From Tetracentron sinense (Eukaryota > Streptophyta > Magnoliopsida > Trochodendrales > Trochodendraceae): a stretch of 64,000 bases of DNA. Each line of letters begins with the position of its first letter. Position 1 is the stretch's first letter. Shown here piece after piece: positions 10,904 to 21,926 of this stretch. The stretch is taken from NCBI GenBank assembly GCA_015143295.1, contig CM026567.1, positions 10,062,416 to 10,126,415 on the forward strand. The letters are read 5' to 3'. Made by a program: the position numbers and the translations under genes. Under the pieces are notes generated by a model. It made no database searches and was not told where the DNA came from. It saw only the letters and a program-made list of their open reading frames with translations.

Positions 10904-11737
10904 ATGGCAGGCCCATCTAGGATGCCAGAATCAATGAATAGATCAAAACCCAAGATGAATTTGAAGCTTACGGCGGCATGTAATAAAGAGCTCACTGAAA
11001 TAGTAAATGCCCTCACTCCGATGCAAAAGCTATATTGGAGACAGAAGACTCACTTGGGCTACATCTTAGACCTTGTCTTGGTGAAGCCAGATTGGCGTCT
11101 CATCACGGCAGCCATACAGTGTTGGGATTCTTCAGCCGTGGTTTTCCGTTTCGGAAGAAATGAGATGTGCCCAACTTTAGAAGAAATCTCTACCATTCTT
11201 CGGTTGGATTTAACTGACACGGTGATTGTTCCTCGCTACAAACGATCATACAAAAGAGAACTATCAGAATTTCTGCGAATTAAACCTGCATTGTTGGAAA
11301 ACTGTGCCAAGGATTCCTATTCCAGGCTGTCCACAAGTTATCTTTTAAAGAGGTGCAAGCACAACTGGAAACTAGAGGACCAAACTGTAGATTTACCTGG
11401 ATTCAACGCCTTTACTTTGGTGGCAGTGTCGCAGTTGGTTTTTCCCAAGAATAGTCGTGAGTATGTAGAGTCAGTACTTGTGGGAATCATTCAAGATGTG
11501 CGCAATGGAGGTACTCTTGTTCCAGTTATCTTAGCGGAATTATTCCTAAGCCTTAAGCATGCAGCTGATACCGGAAGGAATTTCTTCAATGCAAGCATTT
11601 CTTTGCTATTCTTATGGTTAGTGGAGCATATACCATCACTGATCACTGTGCCAGCCAATATCAGTGGGTATTGCAGTTTACCAAAAAAGTTTTCAATCAG
11701 GGTAAGACATTCTGAAGTCGCAGTTATTTTTGTATAG
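10904..11737 (+). CDS. ORF1 of Tat element, N-terminal part (copy H)
   Basis: A 277-residue open frame from the start MAGPSRMPESMNRSKPK. An in-frame ATG exists at 10769, but 10904 is preferred because it follows the long leader and a TTTTCAG motif. The protein has LTPMQKLYWRQKTHLGYILD, a W-D-S-S-x-V-F-R-F block, EMCPTLEEISTILRLDL and an LAELFLSLKHA-like stretch. These resemble the plant mobile-domain-like protein encoded upstream of gag in Ogre/Tat elements (the DUF7745-type family, from memory). Its role in the element is unknown. Copy A carries the C-terminal part of the same protein type (56548-57471). It is a partial element gene. Confidence 0.7.
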   Translation: MAGPSRMPESMNRSKPKMNLKLTAACNKELTEIVNALTPMQKLYWRQKTHLGYILDLVLVKPDWRLITAAIQCWDSSAVVFRFGRNEMCPTLEEISTILRLDLTDTVIVPRYKRSYKRELSEFLRIKPALLENCAKDSYSRLSTSYLLKRCKHNWKLEDQTVDLPGFNAFTLVAVSQLVFPKNSREYVESVLVGIIQDVRNGGTLVPVILAELFLSLKHAADTGRNFFNASISLLFLWLVEHIPSLITVPANISGYCSLPKKFSIRVRHSEVAVIFV

Positions 11738-13262
11738 TCAGAATGAAGTCAAGTCCTGGGACAATCTAACATGGGATTTTCTCTCAAGCCCGATGGATCA
11801 ACTGAACGCCAGGATCTTCTACAGTCAGTACGACCAACTTTAGCCATTGGATAGTCAACATAACGGCTCCTTTCCGACGGTTAGCAAAGGAAGGGTTCCT
11901 TCTGTGGTCAGATAGTAGGGACAGTGAGAGCTTTTAATTACAACTTCAAAACAAGGGCCCCCATGTTAGTAGATATATGAACTTTTTGTCCTAAGGCCTC
12001 CCCCATTATACCAAATGTACCATCTATTTATCACAGAAAAAGGTTGACAAGATCTCTTAGCTAGGGCAGCATATATTACTATTAGAGATTTTTGTAGATG
12101 GCTTAACCACCTAATGTACCAGCCTCAATGATCATGAGGTTATTTGTTGCAAGAAAAAGCAAATCCAGGGCGAGCCAAAAGTGATTCAATAGAAAGGGTT
12201 GGTTATGATTAGCAATTCTCATGATCTAGCGGTCACTGACCGCGTCATCGTGGCATGACATTGCCATGGCTCACGACTTTGGGTACATGTATAACGTGTC
12301 GTGTGCCCGGGGGCGTGGAAAGTGATATATAGATTTCCAGGCTAGGATTAGGGTTTGGGTTTCCATGGCTATGGATAATGACTACATCCTTTTGTTATTT
12401 GGAGGGTAAGGAAGGGATTGATGTGAGTTTTAGCTAAAATGGGACTAAAAGAAGTGTATTTAGCTAGGGGGGCATATGGAATTATCTGAGGATTTTGTTG
12501 AACAAATGTGAGATAGATCTATTAAAGCAATGCTAGTAGCTATAAGGGTTTTGGCTAGGTTTTTCCGTAGACAAATATTCATGGTAAGATCTTGGCTGAG
12601 AAACACAATAAAATGGGTTCATGTGATGACACTGACATTGAAAGCTCTTAAGCATGAATAAACAATTTCATTTGTGGACAATGTTGCCTTATAAGAGATT
12701 TCATTGTTTGGGGATCTCATGAGGGAATAATTTTTGTAGGCATATAACATCATTGAGAGTGAGTGCCTTGATGCTTAAGCAATTTATTTTAATCCACAGT
12801 CCGTTAAGCACTAATAAAAGTGATTACGTTTAAATTTTTTTAGTCGACAACACGCTATTGTTCTATGGGGCTTACGAAACAATAAGATTCCCAACTAGAT
12901 CTTGTAATCTATCTCATTGTCGAGGGTTGCATTTTCTGCCGAATAATACAAAGTTGTGACGGATCTCAAACCATAGAAGTTGATCCAACTACCTTATCAC
13001 AGCATGGGGCAAGATTGTCTGTGGTTGCCATTTGTAATTCTGTTGTCACGAATGTCCAAACGCTTGTAGGTGGCCTACAACTCCATATTCCGACGTGCAA
13101 CACACGTGCATTTGATGTATTAGTCTTTATCCATCATACTAGCATATAAAATTCGAGTGAGGGACGGGAAAATTGAAAATTATGTAAGTGGTGGGGGGCA
13201 CTACGGAATAACTTTAAATCCTTCTTTGGCCCTAACTAAATTTCTTTAAATTTAAACCACAC

Positions 13263-13284
13263 CTCTCTCTCTCTCTCTCTCTCT
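13263..13284. repeat. (CT)n microsatellite
   Basis: An uninterrupted CT run of about 11 units, followed closely by a short AT run. Confidence 0.9.
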
Positions 13285-13307
13285 ATCAATATATATATTG
13301 CTGTGGA

Positions 13308-13487
13308 GGAGATGTGCTAGCCCTACTTGTAAGCCTTTTCTACTCTCAGTCTTAACCAACTAAGTGTCCAAACTTTTAAAAAATGTGTGCTTGCGTCAAA
13401 AAATATTGCTTTAATAGGTTGATTTTGGGACATTTGGTTGGTTAAGGATAAGAATAAAAAAGCCTTAGAATAGGGTTAGCACTCGTC
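13308..13487. repeat. Fold-back, MITE-like element
   Basis: Two arms of about 65 bp (13312-13376 and 13424-13485) are imperfect inverted repeats. GTGCTAGCCCTA at the left pairs with TAGGGTTAGCAC at the right, and CTTAACCAACTAAGTGTCC pairs with GGACATTTGGTTGGTTAAG-like sequence. The loop is about 47 bp. No clear target duplication is seen, so the superfamily is not assigned. Confidence 0.55.
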
Positions 13488-13637
13488 CCTTATGGTATGA
13501 TGGGTTTGACTGTTGAGGAAATTTCAGTTGTTTGGTGGACTCTTCCAAGGAAATTCAATAAGAGAGGCTGTTGGATCTCTCTCCCCTCAAAAGGATATTT
13601 AATTGTTTTTAAAATGGGTTTCTCTTTTTCTTTTTCT

Positions 13638-14019
13638 GGTAAAGTCAATTCTACCACAAGGCAATGACTGAAGGCAAATACAAGGAAATACTCACACCAC
13701 CCATGCAAACCCACACACACACACCCAGAATGCAAACTCACACACACAGCACACAAATGCAGCCCTTGTAAGCTTCACCTTAGAGCTCCTTAAAACGGGT
13801 ACCAACCGTTTGAGGCGCCAAGGAACTTATAAGGGACAGCATGCTCCGGTAACTACCGATGTGGGACTAAACACTCACCTTAAGGCTTTCTGCTTTTTTG
13901 GTAAACTCAATCATACCACAAGGCAATGAGTGAAGGCAAATACAATGAAATACTCACACCACCCATGCAAACCCACACACACACCCAGCATGCAAACTCA
14001 CACACACACAGCACACACA
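13638..14019. repeat. Direct duplication of a 120-bp block with (CA)n
   Basis: Copies at 13638-13757 and 13900-14019 share ACCACAAGGCAATGA, then CTCACACCACCCATGCAAAC, then CA-rich sequence. They are separated by about 140 bp. They differ by roughly ten bases and by the CA-repeat length. Confidence 0.85.
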
Positions 14020-14067
14020 TGGGTGAACTTAAACAATTTATTCTAATGAGTGAACTTCTTTGAAATT

Positions 14068-14094
14068 TATATATATATATATATATATATATAT
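14068..14094. repeat. (AT)n microsatellite
   Basis: A pure AT run of about 13 units. Confidence 0.95.
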
Positions 14095-14752
14095 GGGGTT
14101 CACAACAAAGGAGACATTTCAAGTAGTTAAGGCCACAAGCCTTCCGATTAAATAATATAAATGGGGTTCAAACGTGAAAAGAGGGATTGAGAAGTCTGGC
14201 TTCTTTTATAGAACCTGGGGCCCCACCCTGATCCTTTATTGCCATGCATTTCTCACTACAAACAGACGCGCATGGCCAACAACAAGACCATATTCATGTC
14301 ACATGGGAGAGGGGGTTTGTCCATTTAAAGATAACAAATCATCAAAAAAGCTGAATGATCCAACAATTAATTCCATCTTTTGTCCCCTAAAAATTTATGT
14401 GCCCCATAATGGGTTTCAATTCATTGAGCCATGCACCACATAAAATTGTCTTCCATGCCATGGCTTGACTGGAGGTGCAACGTACTAAGGACATTGGGCC
14501 CAACCCTAATAGGAGAACAGTAATTCAATCGCTAGCCCAACCAGTGTTTGACCCATCGACTCATTTTTTAACCCTAGGTTAATGCGGAGTCGGTCTAATT
14601 GGCTTGAGATAAGGACTATACCAGTCCTTCGAGTCAAACTGTAGAGCCCCTTGTAATTTAGGGTTGCTTAGTGGAGTTCTATAGGAGTAGGTGCCCTCCG
14701 TGAAAATGAAATGGGATGGACCAAATCAATAAACATTTTTAATTGCTAAATT

Positions 14753-14784
14753 GGGACGGGGACGGGGACGGGGACGGGGACGGG
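14753..14784 (+). repeat. (GGGGAC)n hexamer array, potential G-quadruplex
   Basis: Six G-runs (GGG, four GGGG, GGG), each separated by AC, lie in a row on the plus strand. At least four runs of three or more G with 2-base loops satisfy the usual G-quadruplex pattern. Confidence 0.85.
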
Positions 14785-15599
14785 AAATTAGTTTTCGCTT
14801 TATTAATAAATCGGAGAAATTCTATCTCAATCTGATTATTTTTGTCAGTGAAGGATGGATTAACGGATTCTATGGAGCCTCATTTTCACTGGCCTTGAAT
14901 TGTAAAGAAAGAAGGGGAGCACATTTCAGAGAATAGTGAAAGTGTTGAGCCATGAGCTCCGCATGGCCAAACAAAACGGTGGTTGGAGTGTCTTAACACC
15001 TCTAATAGATGGATTATCTACCATTCACGTAGTGTTAAACGTGGTATCGTCTACTAAGTCATATTTGCACTTGTAAAGAAGTTAAATATGGGGCAATTTG
15101 TCATTTTCCATACCGAAAGAAAAAAGTAAAAAAAAGTCATTTCCGATAAATTTCATGATACCACGTCTTTTAATTTTCTTCCATATTTTTTTCTCTCATT
15201 CTCTATTTTTTCTATTTCTTTTTATTGTTCAATAGGAAGAACATCTTAGTGTTCCATTACAAGTGTTTGGGGTTTCTCCTCCACTATCAACACCGTTCTA
15301 CCCCCATTATCTCCCAAATTACCAAGATACCCTCGTATTTTTAAGAAATAAGGGACAAACAAGTCTGAATGGTTGATACCATTTGCACACACTACATGAA
15401 CTGTAGAAATAAAGAATGATGATTTTCCTTGAACATTAACATGTTACAGATCTTTTACACATGAATTAAAGGGTTCGGTTGAGAGTTTGTACTATCTGTG
15501 GGATCGTGCACCTTGGCTGTATCTTCAGATTTATCACAGCCCCGAAAGCTGATGGGTCAAAAGCGGACCATCAGTTTCTTTTTTAACTTTTGAAAATGA

Positions 15600-17370
15600 A
15601 CCGGAGCTAATCTTTTGCAAACATGTAAGCAACTTGATCAAGGATATGAATATCCCGCACTTGAATTCATTGCGAACAACTTTCTCGCGCACATAATGAT
15701 AATCAACTTTTAATGTTTCGTGCGAGCATGAACATTAATAAGTTTGGATTCTAAGGCAATGGAGCTAATGTTATCGCACGACATGAGCAGAGCCATGGTG
15801 AGATAAATGCAAAAAACACAAAGCAATTTCCATAGCCATAAAGTTTTAGCAGCAATAAGGGCAAGTTGGTGGTATTCAAATTTTGTACTAGAACGAGACC
15901 GTTGATTGTGTTTTGGAGCTCCAAGAAGTAAGATTATGCCCAAGATAAACACAAATGGCCACTACTGCACGAGGGTCTATATATAGGACTTCCAGCAGAG
16001 TTTGCATCTGAAAAAGATCCAAGATGCAATATGCCAGGCTAAAAGAGTAGTCCTTCATTGATGGAGCCTATAACAAAGCTAAGAATTCACTTGATAACAG
16101 TCCAATGTTTTGTGGCAGGGAGATGCATATTTTGACACACTTGATTTACCGCAAAAGCAACATTGGGTGTGTAAGATCAATGAGGTATTGAAGTGCACTG
16201 ACAACACTGCGATACTCAGTGGGATCATCAAGAGGTAAACCATCAAATTGTGCCATCTTTTGACCACTAGCAACTGGAGTGGTGTAAAGCTTGGTATGTT
16301 CCATGTGAAGACGCTGGAGGAGATCAGCAACATACCTAGTATGATTAAGATAGAGTCCTTCCTTGTAAAAATGAGCTTCTAGACCTAGAAAATAATGGAG
16401 CCGGCCCAAGTCCTTCGTAGCAAACAGCTTGCCAAGGAGGTAATAAGCTTGGAGATCTTAGTAGTGTTGCTACTAGTAATCAATATGTCCTCAACAAAAT
16501 GAGAAAAATGAGAAACATGCCATCTTATTGCGATAAACAAATAGAGAAGAGTCTACTTTAGAGGCACTGGAACCCAGTTCCTTCAAATAATTGAGAATCT
16601 CTGAAACCAAGCTTTGGGAGCCTGTTTGAGGCCATAGATAGATCAACAAAGTTGGCATACATAGTTTGAAAATTAGGTTCTTCAAACCCTTTTGGTTAGT
16701 GCATGTATACCTCTTCATTCAGATTTCCATGAAAAAAGAGTTTGAGATATCAAGTGGATGAAGTGGCCAGCTTTGATGAAGACCGAAAGCAAGCATCGTG
16801 CGAATGGTAGTATGCTTTACTACAAGGCTAAACGTCTCATTATAATCAAGCCCTTGTTGTTGATGAAAACCATTTGCAACAAGTTGAGCTTTATAGTGCT
16901 CAAAGGTCCTATCAAATTTTCGCTTAAGCCGTAAATTCAACTAATTAGGAAGCTCGTGCATTTGTGGGGTGAAGAAGGAACAAGAGACCAGGTTTCTGCT
17001 TTTTGAAGTTCATTGAATTCTATACACATTTCCATACACCAATCTAAACTCTTGATAGCATGGCTATAACATGTTGGATCAGATGGGTATGTAGTATTAG
17101 CCAGCAAGGCATATAATGAGGATTGGTTTTGTAGATGTCGGTTTTGAAGCAGGTTTGCATTGAATGGAATGAAGTGGGTGTAGGGATAGGGCTCGAAGAT
17201 TGCAATGGTACTTCAATCGATGGAGGAGCCGCGGTAGGGGTGATGGTAGTAGGGATGGGTAGAGCAATAGGAGCACGTAAATGTAAATTGGATTGAGGGT
17301 TAGGTGGTGTAGGTAGGGTTTTATGAGATAAAGCTAGAATGATTGGTGAAGGAGGGGATCAATACTAGAG
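15600..17370 (-). mobile_element. Ty1/copia pol remnant (RT and RNase H)
   Basis: Reading on the minus strand, the stretch shows copia RT blocks in order: HYKAQLVANGFHQQQGLDY with NETFSLVVKHTTIRTMLA (about 16940-16750), LKELGSSASKVDSSLFVYR, then LHYFLGLEAHF and LLQRLHMEHTK (16150-16410). The RNase H part follows, with SRSSTKFEYHQLALIAAK and HARTKH (15710-15900). It is heavily decayed, with many breaks, and no LTRs are visible. Copy B is inserted at its 5' side (17370/17371). It is the oldest layer of the local nest. Confidence 0.85.
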
Positions 17371-18778
17371 TGTAATGACCCAAATTTTTGGAACAAAATC
17401 CTAGGGTCAGGATGACCTTTAATTCAGTATAATTAATTTAAGATTAATATTGATAAATATTAGGGTGTTACTTTCCCCTAACCGGTGAGAGCACAAGATT
17501 TTACTCACGAGTAAATGTTTAGAGTCGCCACTTATTCATTCAGGAAGGATAGTCTCTGGGATGTGGATAAGGTCTTGGTCTACTGTAGAGGTCTAGGTAA
17601 GAGGTTCGGTTAAGTCTGGGAAAGGTGTTGGGCACCCGATACTTCCATTTTTCAATGGTTTCCTACTTTCTAGGTTTAAGCCAAATTAAAGTCAATGTTG
17701 TTCAAATACCTAAGTGTTTAAAATAATATTAATCTAAAAAAAAAAAGCTAACTAGGGTTGAACCCGGGTCGGGTTGCCTACGTACTCACAAGGGTGAGAT
17801 CAGACTGAGTGCAGTTCTAGCACATGAGCTCGTGCCGAGGCCAGGAGAGTGTGTGTGTGCGCTAAGGGTAGCTAATGGACTATTCCGGTAGACTAGGGTT
17901 TGGTTGACCGAGGTTGGTCAAGTGCATGGTTCAAGCCCAGTAGGCTTAGGATTAGTCCGGTAGACTAGGAAGAGGCCCGGTAGACCAAGATTAGGCCTGT
18001 TAGGCCAAGGGATAAGTCCAGTAGACTTGATTTAGGCCTGTTAGGCCAAAATCGAAGATAACTAAGGCTAGGGTTGCTAACTGTGGTTAAGAGTCAAACT
18101 AACCATGATTAGGGTTGTTAACCACAATTGATGGTAACACAGTTAAGCCCGGTAGGCCAAGGGTGAGCCTGGTAGGCTAAGAGATTAGGCCCAGTAGGCC
18201 AAAATCGAATTTAACCGAGGTTAGGATTTCTAACCAGAGTTAAATGGGTAAATTAACCATGGTTAGGGCTGCTAACCATGGTAAAGAGGCCAAAGCAGTA
18301 ACATTTTGGACACATGCAATGATTTCAGAATTTTTAGTATTTTTTTAGATTTTTACCAACGGTTAAGGGTACTGAACCATGGTTAAAAGTTAATCGGGGT
18401 TAGGTTAACCCCAGTCAAATGGTCCAGGCAGGTCAAGGTGGGCCCATAAAGTATGGTAGGACCTAGAGTGGCCTCCTACTTGATCTGGGACTTATGCAAA
18501 GCCCAAAAAAACAGAAAACCAATAATGACGGTAAGGAGATTACCACCATTATTAGGCATTTCCAACCATAGTTTGCAGGGTTGTATCTTGAGTTAGGGGT
18601 TAACCCAAGCGGTTCTTGTAGCACCCTGGAAATTTTTTACATGTATTAAAGCCTTAAGGCCATTTTCTTGAGTTAAAAGTTGGATTTCCGAAGTCAGATC
18701 TATTGAAAATCCGGGTTTCTAAAACCCATTTGTAAACCAGTCATCTTTAGAGACAATTTCGTCGATGAATAAAGAAAA

Positions 18779-18884
18779 ATTGGAAGATTCTAAAATCCCA
18801 GAATTGTTCCTCTTCGAATGACGAGTGTAACGCAAGTTGAATCGTCAAAATCCGATGAGCGAGTCAAAAGTTATGGCCGAAATA
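18779..18884 (+). promoter_or_regulatory. Conserved U3 block, copy F
   Basis: This is the same block of about 105 bp as at 4991-5095, here reading on the plus strand: ACGCAAGTTGAATCGTCAAA, then GAGTCAAAAGTTATGGCCGA. It starts about 160 bp inside the LTR. The palindrome array and the TATA boxes follow. Confidence 0.75.
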
Positions 18885-18917
18885 CCAAAGAGGGAAAATC
18901 TGAAAATTTTCTGTCAG

Positions 18918-19095
18918 GATTACGAGCGATCGTACAGAACCTACGAATGATCGTAGGTGAGCTACGATCGACCATAGACAATCTACGATCAATTGTCGAA
19001 TTCCAAAATTGGCCAAAGTCTCTGTAATGTTTACGATCGATCGTAGGAAACTATGAGCGATCGTAGAAGATCTACATACGATCGATCGTAAGTCG
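18918..19095. repeat. CGATCG palindrome array in F
   Basis: About seven copies of a TACGATCGATCGTAG-like motif lie between the U3 block and the promoter. Arms vary from copy to copy but the central GATCG or GATCGATC core is kept. Confidence 0.85.
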
Positions 19096-19119
19096 CGAAC
19101 CCAGATTTTTATTTCGGGA

Positions 19120-19301
19120 TTTTTAGGGTTTCTAACCTTTGCCTATAAATAGGGGGTTATATTTAGGGGTTTTGGTTTACCATAAACCTAAGAAGAGTTT
19201 TAGAGAGAGATTTTTAGGGTTTCTACCCTTTGCCTATAAATAGGGGGTTTTATTTTGGGGTTTTGGTTTACCATAAACCTAAGAACAGTTTTAGAGAGAG
19301 A
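19120..19301 (+). promoter_or_regulatory. Tandemly duplicated core promoter of F (two TATA boxes)
   Basis: Two 91-bp copies (19120-19210 and 19211-19301) each contain CCTATAAATAGGGGGTT and TTTGGTTTACCATAAACCTA. TATAAAT lies at 19144-19150 and 19235-19241. The copies differ by only a few bases. The related solo LTR at 2930 has a single copy. Confidence 0.9.
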
Positions 19302-19407
19302 AAAGGGAGAAGATGAGCTTTCCGAAGAGGGTTTTGGGATTGAGAATTAAGAGGAGCACAAATCAAGGAAGGATCTTCCTCAAGCAAGTAGGAATTCTAC
19401 TCGAGGG

Positions 19408-21883
19408 TGTAACGACCCCAAAATCCTAACAAGGCTAAAATAGGATTTTGGAATCGTCACATTCACTTAACCCTGCTTAAAACCATGCATACAAGGCTAC
19501 TACACGATTCTTCAAAAATGAGAGTAATAAAATTCCGATATATATAACCCAAACCAACTAAATAACACGAGTCTATAGTCAACAATTACAACTACTAAAA
19601 ACCAAAGAGTCTGATACACAACCATAAAAGTCTACTAAGCAACATCCTCTAAAAGTCAATTACAAAACTCTCTCAATGAAAGGAAATGTAAACTAAGAGG
19701 TGTAGCCGCCCAAGTCTCCGGCTCCCTCCTCAGAAGGCTCACCTTCACCTCCTTCCTCTGTGTATGCTTCCTCAACCCACGGCTCCGCCGTGTACTCCTG
19801 CTCTAAACCTGCCAAGACAAAGTCCGGCTGAGTACAAGGGTACTCAGTGTATATAAAATCCAATCAACAATAATAATATACCTGCACTTAGTCAGAAACA
19901 TATCCAATAGCATAATAACATAATCAGAGTGCGGAAGAACGTGTACGCATATACATCATATCATCACCTTGACTCGTGTACTTGTGAGAATCTTAGACTT
20001 AGAAAACCATACACTTATGAGATACTTATGCTTACAAGACCACGTGCTTGTGAGATGCTTATGCTTATGCTTATGCACTTATTCAGATCATACAAGGATG
20101 AGACATGCCGTTCTTGGCGGATACGGACCATGCCTTATGCACTTATTCAGATCACACAGAAATAAGACATGCCGTTCTTGGCGGATACGGACCATGCCTT
20201 AGAAATCAGGTTGACATGCCGTTCTTGGAGGATACGGACCATGTCATGCTTATGCTTATTCAGAATGTCATACATATGCCATACCCATGCTTGTGGTCCA
20301 CATGTGTGACTTGTGAGACTCTTATCTTAACATACTCGTGCATATGTGCTTAAGTGTCGAAATTAACATTCGAGTTAGTAATTGCTTAGATTCCGACCTC
20401 CCACCATGGAAACTCCACTATACTGTCCCATACCAAATAGTTAGAGAATTCCCGGTCTGAGAGATGTTCCTCTAAGTTCTTACCTTCCCGACTATCAATT
20501 CTCAAGCTAGTAATGAAGTATACTTAACAAACAATCACATATATATTTCTTATCATAATTCTTAACATCATTTATAATCCATTTACCACCATTTCATAAA
20601 AGTATCATAGCATTTATTCTCACAGACATTTTCACAACCACCTTGAGTACACATAATATAATTCCATTGTTTCTCTACCTTTCCATGCATTCATCATATC
20701 ATAATTTCATCCATACAATCCATACATTCATCCACATCCACAATTAATCCCATCCTCCATACATTTCCCATCCTCCATACATTCTATCCACATTTCCAAT
20801 CCACATATCTATCCATAATTAGCTTGCTTCTTAGAAAATTAGGGAAAATGCATCAAACATCTATTTCTACCATTCCTAACATCTTAACATTCACAAAACC
20901 TTAAAATAAAGTTGATTAGGATAGTATATCGACCTTAGGAATCCCTCCCTTGGATTCAAAACGCTCCCGAGACGATTTGGAGAAGCTTTGAGGACGATCT
21001 CCCAACTTTCCTCTCAATCTTCTAGTAACCTCCTTCTCCAAGCAAAACCCTCTCTCAAAACCCTAGGGTTTCTCCCCCTTTTTGCCAAATTAGGTTAGAA
21101 CTAGGTGGAGTATTTTAATATTTCGAGTAGGACCCCCTATTTATAGCCTCAAGGTCTGAGAACAAAATGACCAAAAAGCCCTTACTAAAAATCAGCAAAA
21201 ATGCTCGAAGGACCGAGCGATCGGTGGTTATGACCGAGCGATCGGTTGCCTACCGATCGATCGGTGTTTATGACCGGGCGATCGGTCAAAAACACACTCT
21301 CTGGAAAATTTCCCCATACAAATTTTTGGACCAGTCGATAGATACCGATCGATCGGTTTTGGACCGATCGATCGCTGGTTCTGACCGAGCGATCGGTGCT
21401 CTATTTCGACTCATTTTACTGTTTTGGCCATAACTTTTTACTTGTTCATCGGATTTTGACGATTCAACTTGCGTTGGATTCGTCTCTCGAAAATGAACAT
21501 TTCTGGCATTTTAGAATTTCCAATTTCCACTTAATTTATAAACTAAATTGTCCCCAAAGTTGACTGATCTGCATTTCCAATAAATAAAACCCACCATTGA
21601 CTTGGCTTAAACTCAAAATGAGGAAAAACACTAAACATGAACCTCGAAGAGGGTTCCAACACCTTTCTAATGGTTCAAGAATCACTCAATTCCCGTGAAC
21701 GGTGCCAAAACTAGAGCTTCCTAAAGTTTAGGATGTGCTATGACATTCATCCGTTACAAGTTGATTAAGCCTAATTTACATCACCATACTTAGATATAAA
21801 TACACACACTTTAACACCTTATAAAGACTAAAATACCCTTAATGCAATGCACTAAAAACATGAAAAAGATTCTGCTCTCTACA
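19408..21883 (-). repeat. 3' LTR of D
   Basis: 2476 bp, the partner of 26885-29358 with the same modules: U3 block 21528-21421, palindromes 21405-21205, TATA 21145-21138, repeats 20240-20100. It is bordered inside by the polypurine tract at 21884. Confidence 0.95.
21205..21528 (-). promoter_or_regulatory. U3 block plus palindrome array, D 3' LTR
   Basis: The block (21421-21528) contains GATTCAACTTGCGTTGGATT on the plus strand. The adjacent array (21205-21405) holds about eight ACCGATCGATCGGT-like palindromes, several of them perfect. The same pair occurs at 28683-29002, 35302-35617 and 42668-42967. Confidence 0.85.
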
Positions 21884-21901
21884 TCCTCCCCCCCTTAAAA
21901 G
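21884..21901 (-). other. Polypurine tract of D
   Basis: TTTTAAGGGGGGGAGGA reads on the minus strand directly before the 3' LTR. It primes plus-strand DNA synthesis. Confidence 0.9.
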
Positions 21902-21926
21902 AATTTCGTCCTCGAAATTACGTACC

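Larger units (their letters stand above)
7123..11935 (+). mobile_element. Copy H: 5' part of a young Tat element
   Basis: A full LTR (7123-9394) is followed directly by a primer-binding-like site, a long leader and the first part of the Tat ORF1. The LTR is nearly identical to the partial LTR of copy A (44243-45991, opposite strand), differing by roughly 1 percent by eye. The element is partial: nothing of gag or pol follows on this strand. The right edge near 11935 is approximate, where similarity to ORF1-type protein sequence fades. It is inserted next to or into the 3' end of copy C. Confidence 0.8.
11936..15599. other. Non-coding interval without recognised gene
   Basis: I find no gene here. 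The stretch holds microsatellites, a fold-back element (13308-13487), a 120-bp direct duplication and a GGGGAC array, described separately. Open frames are short and show no family motif. It is likely old intergenic DNA, perhaps including unrecognised repeat remnants. The ACCGATGTGGGACTAAACACT stretch near 13857 resembles a motif common in plant intergenic repeats. Confidence 0.6.

Noticed and set aside
14174-14443. 89-codon open frame as a possible host gene
   Set aside because: No domain, no upstream signals and no plausible splice context. It is within random expectation.
19929-20353. Short open frames in the D LTRs (repeated at 27405-27829)
   Set aside because: They follow from the three repeated CATGCCGTTCTTGG units and have no coding features.
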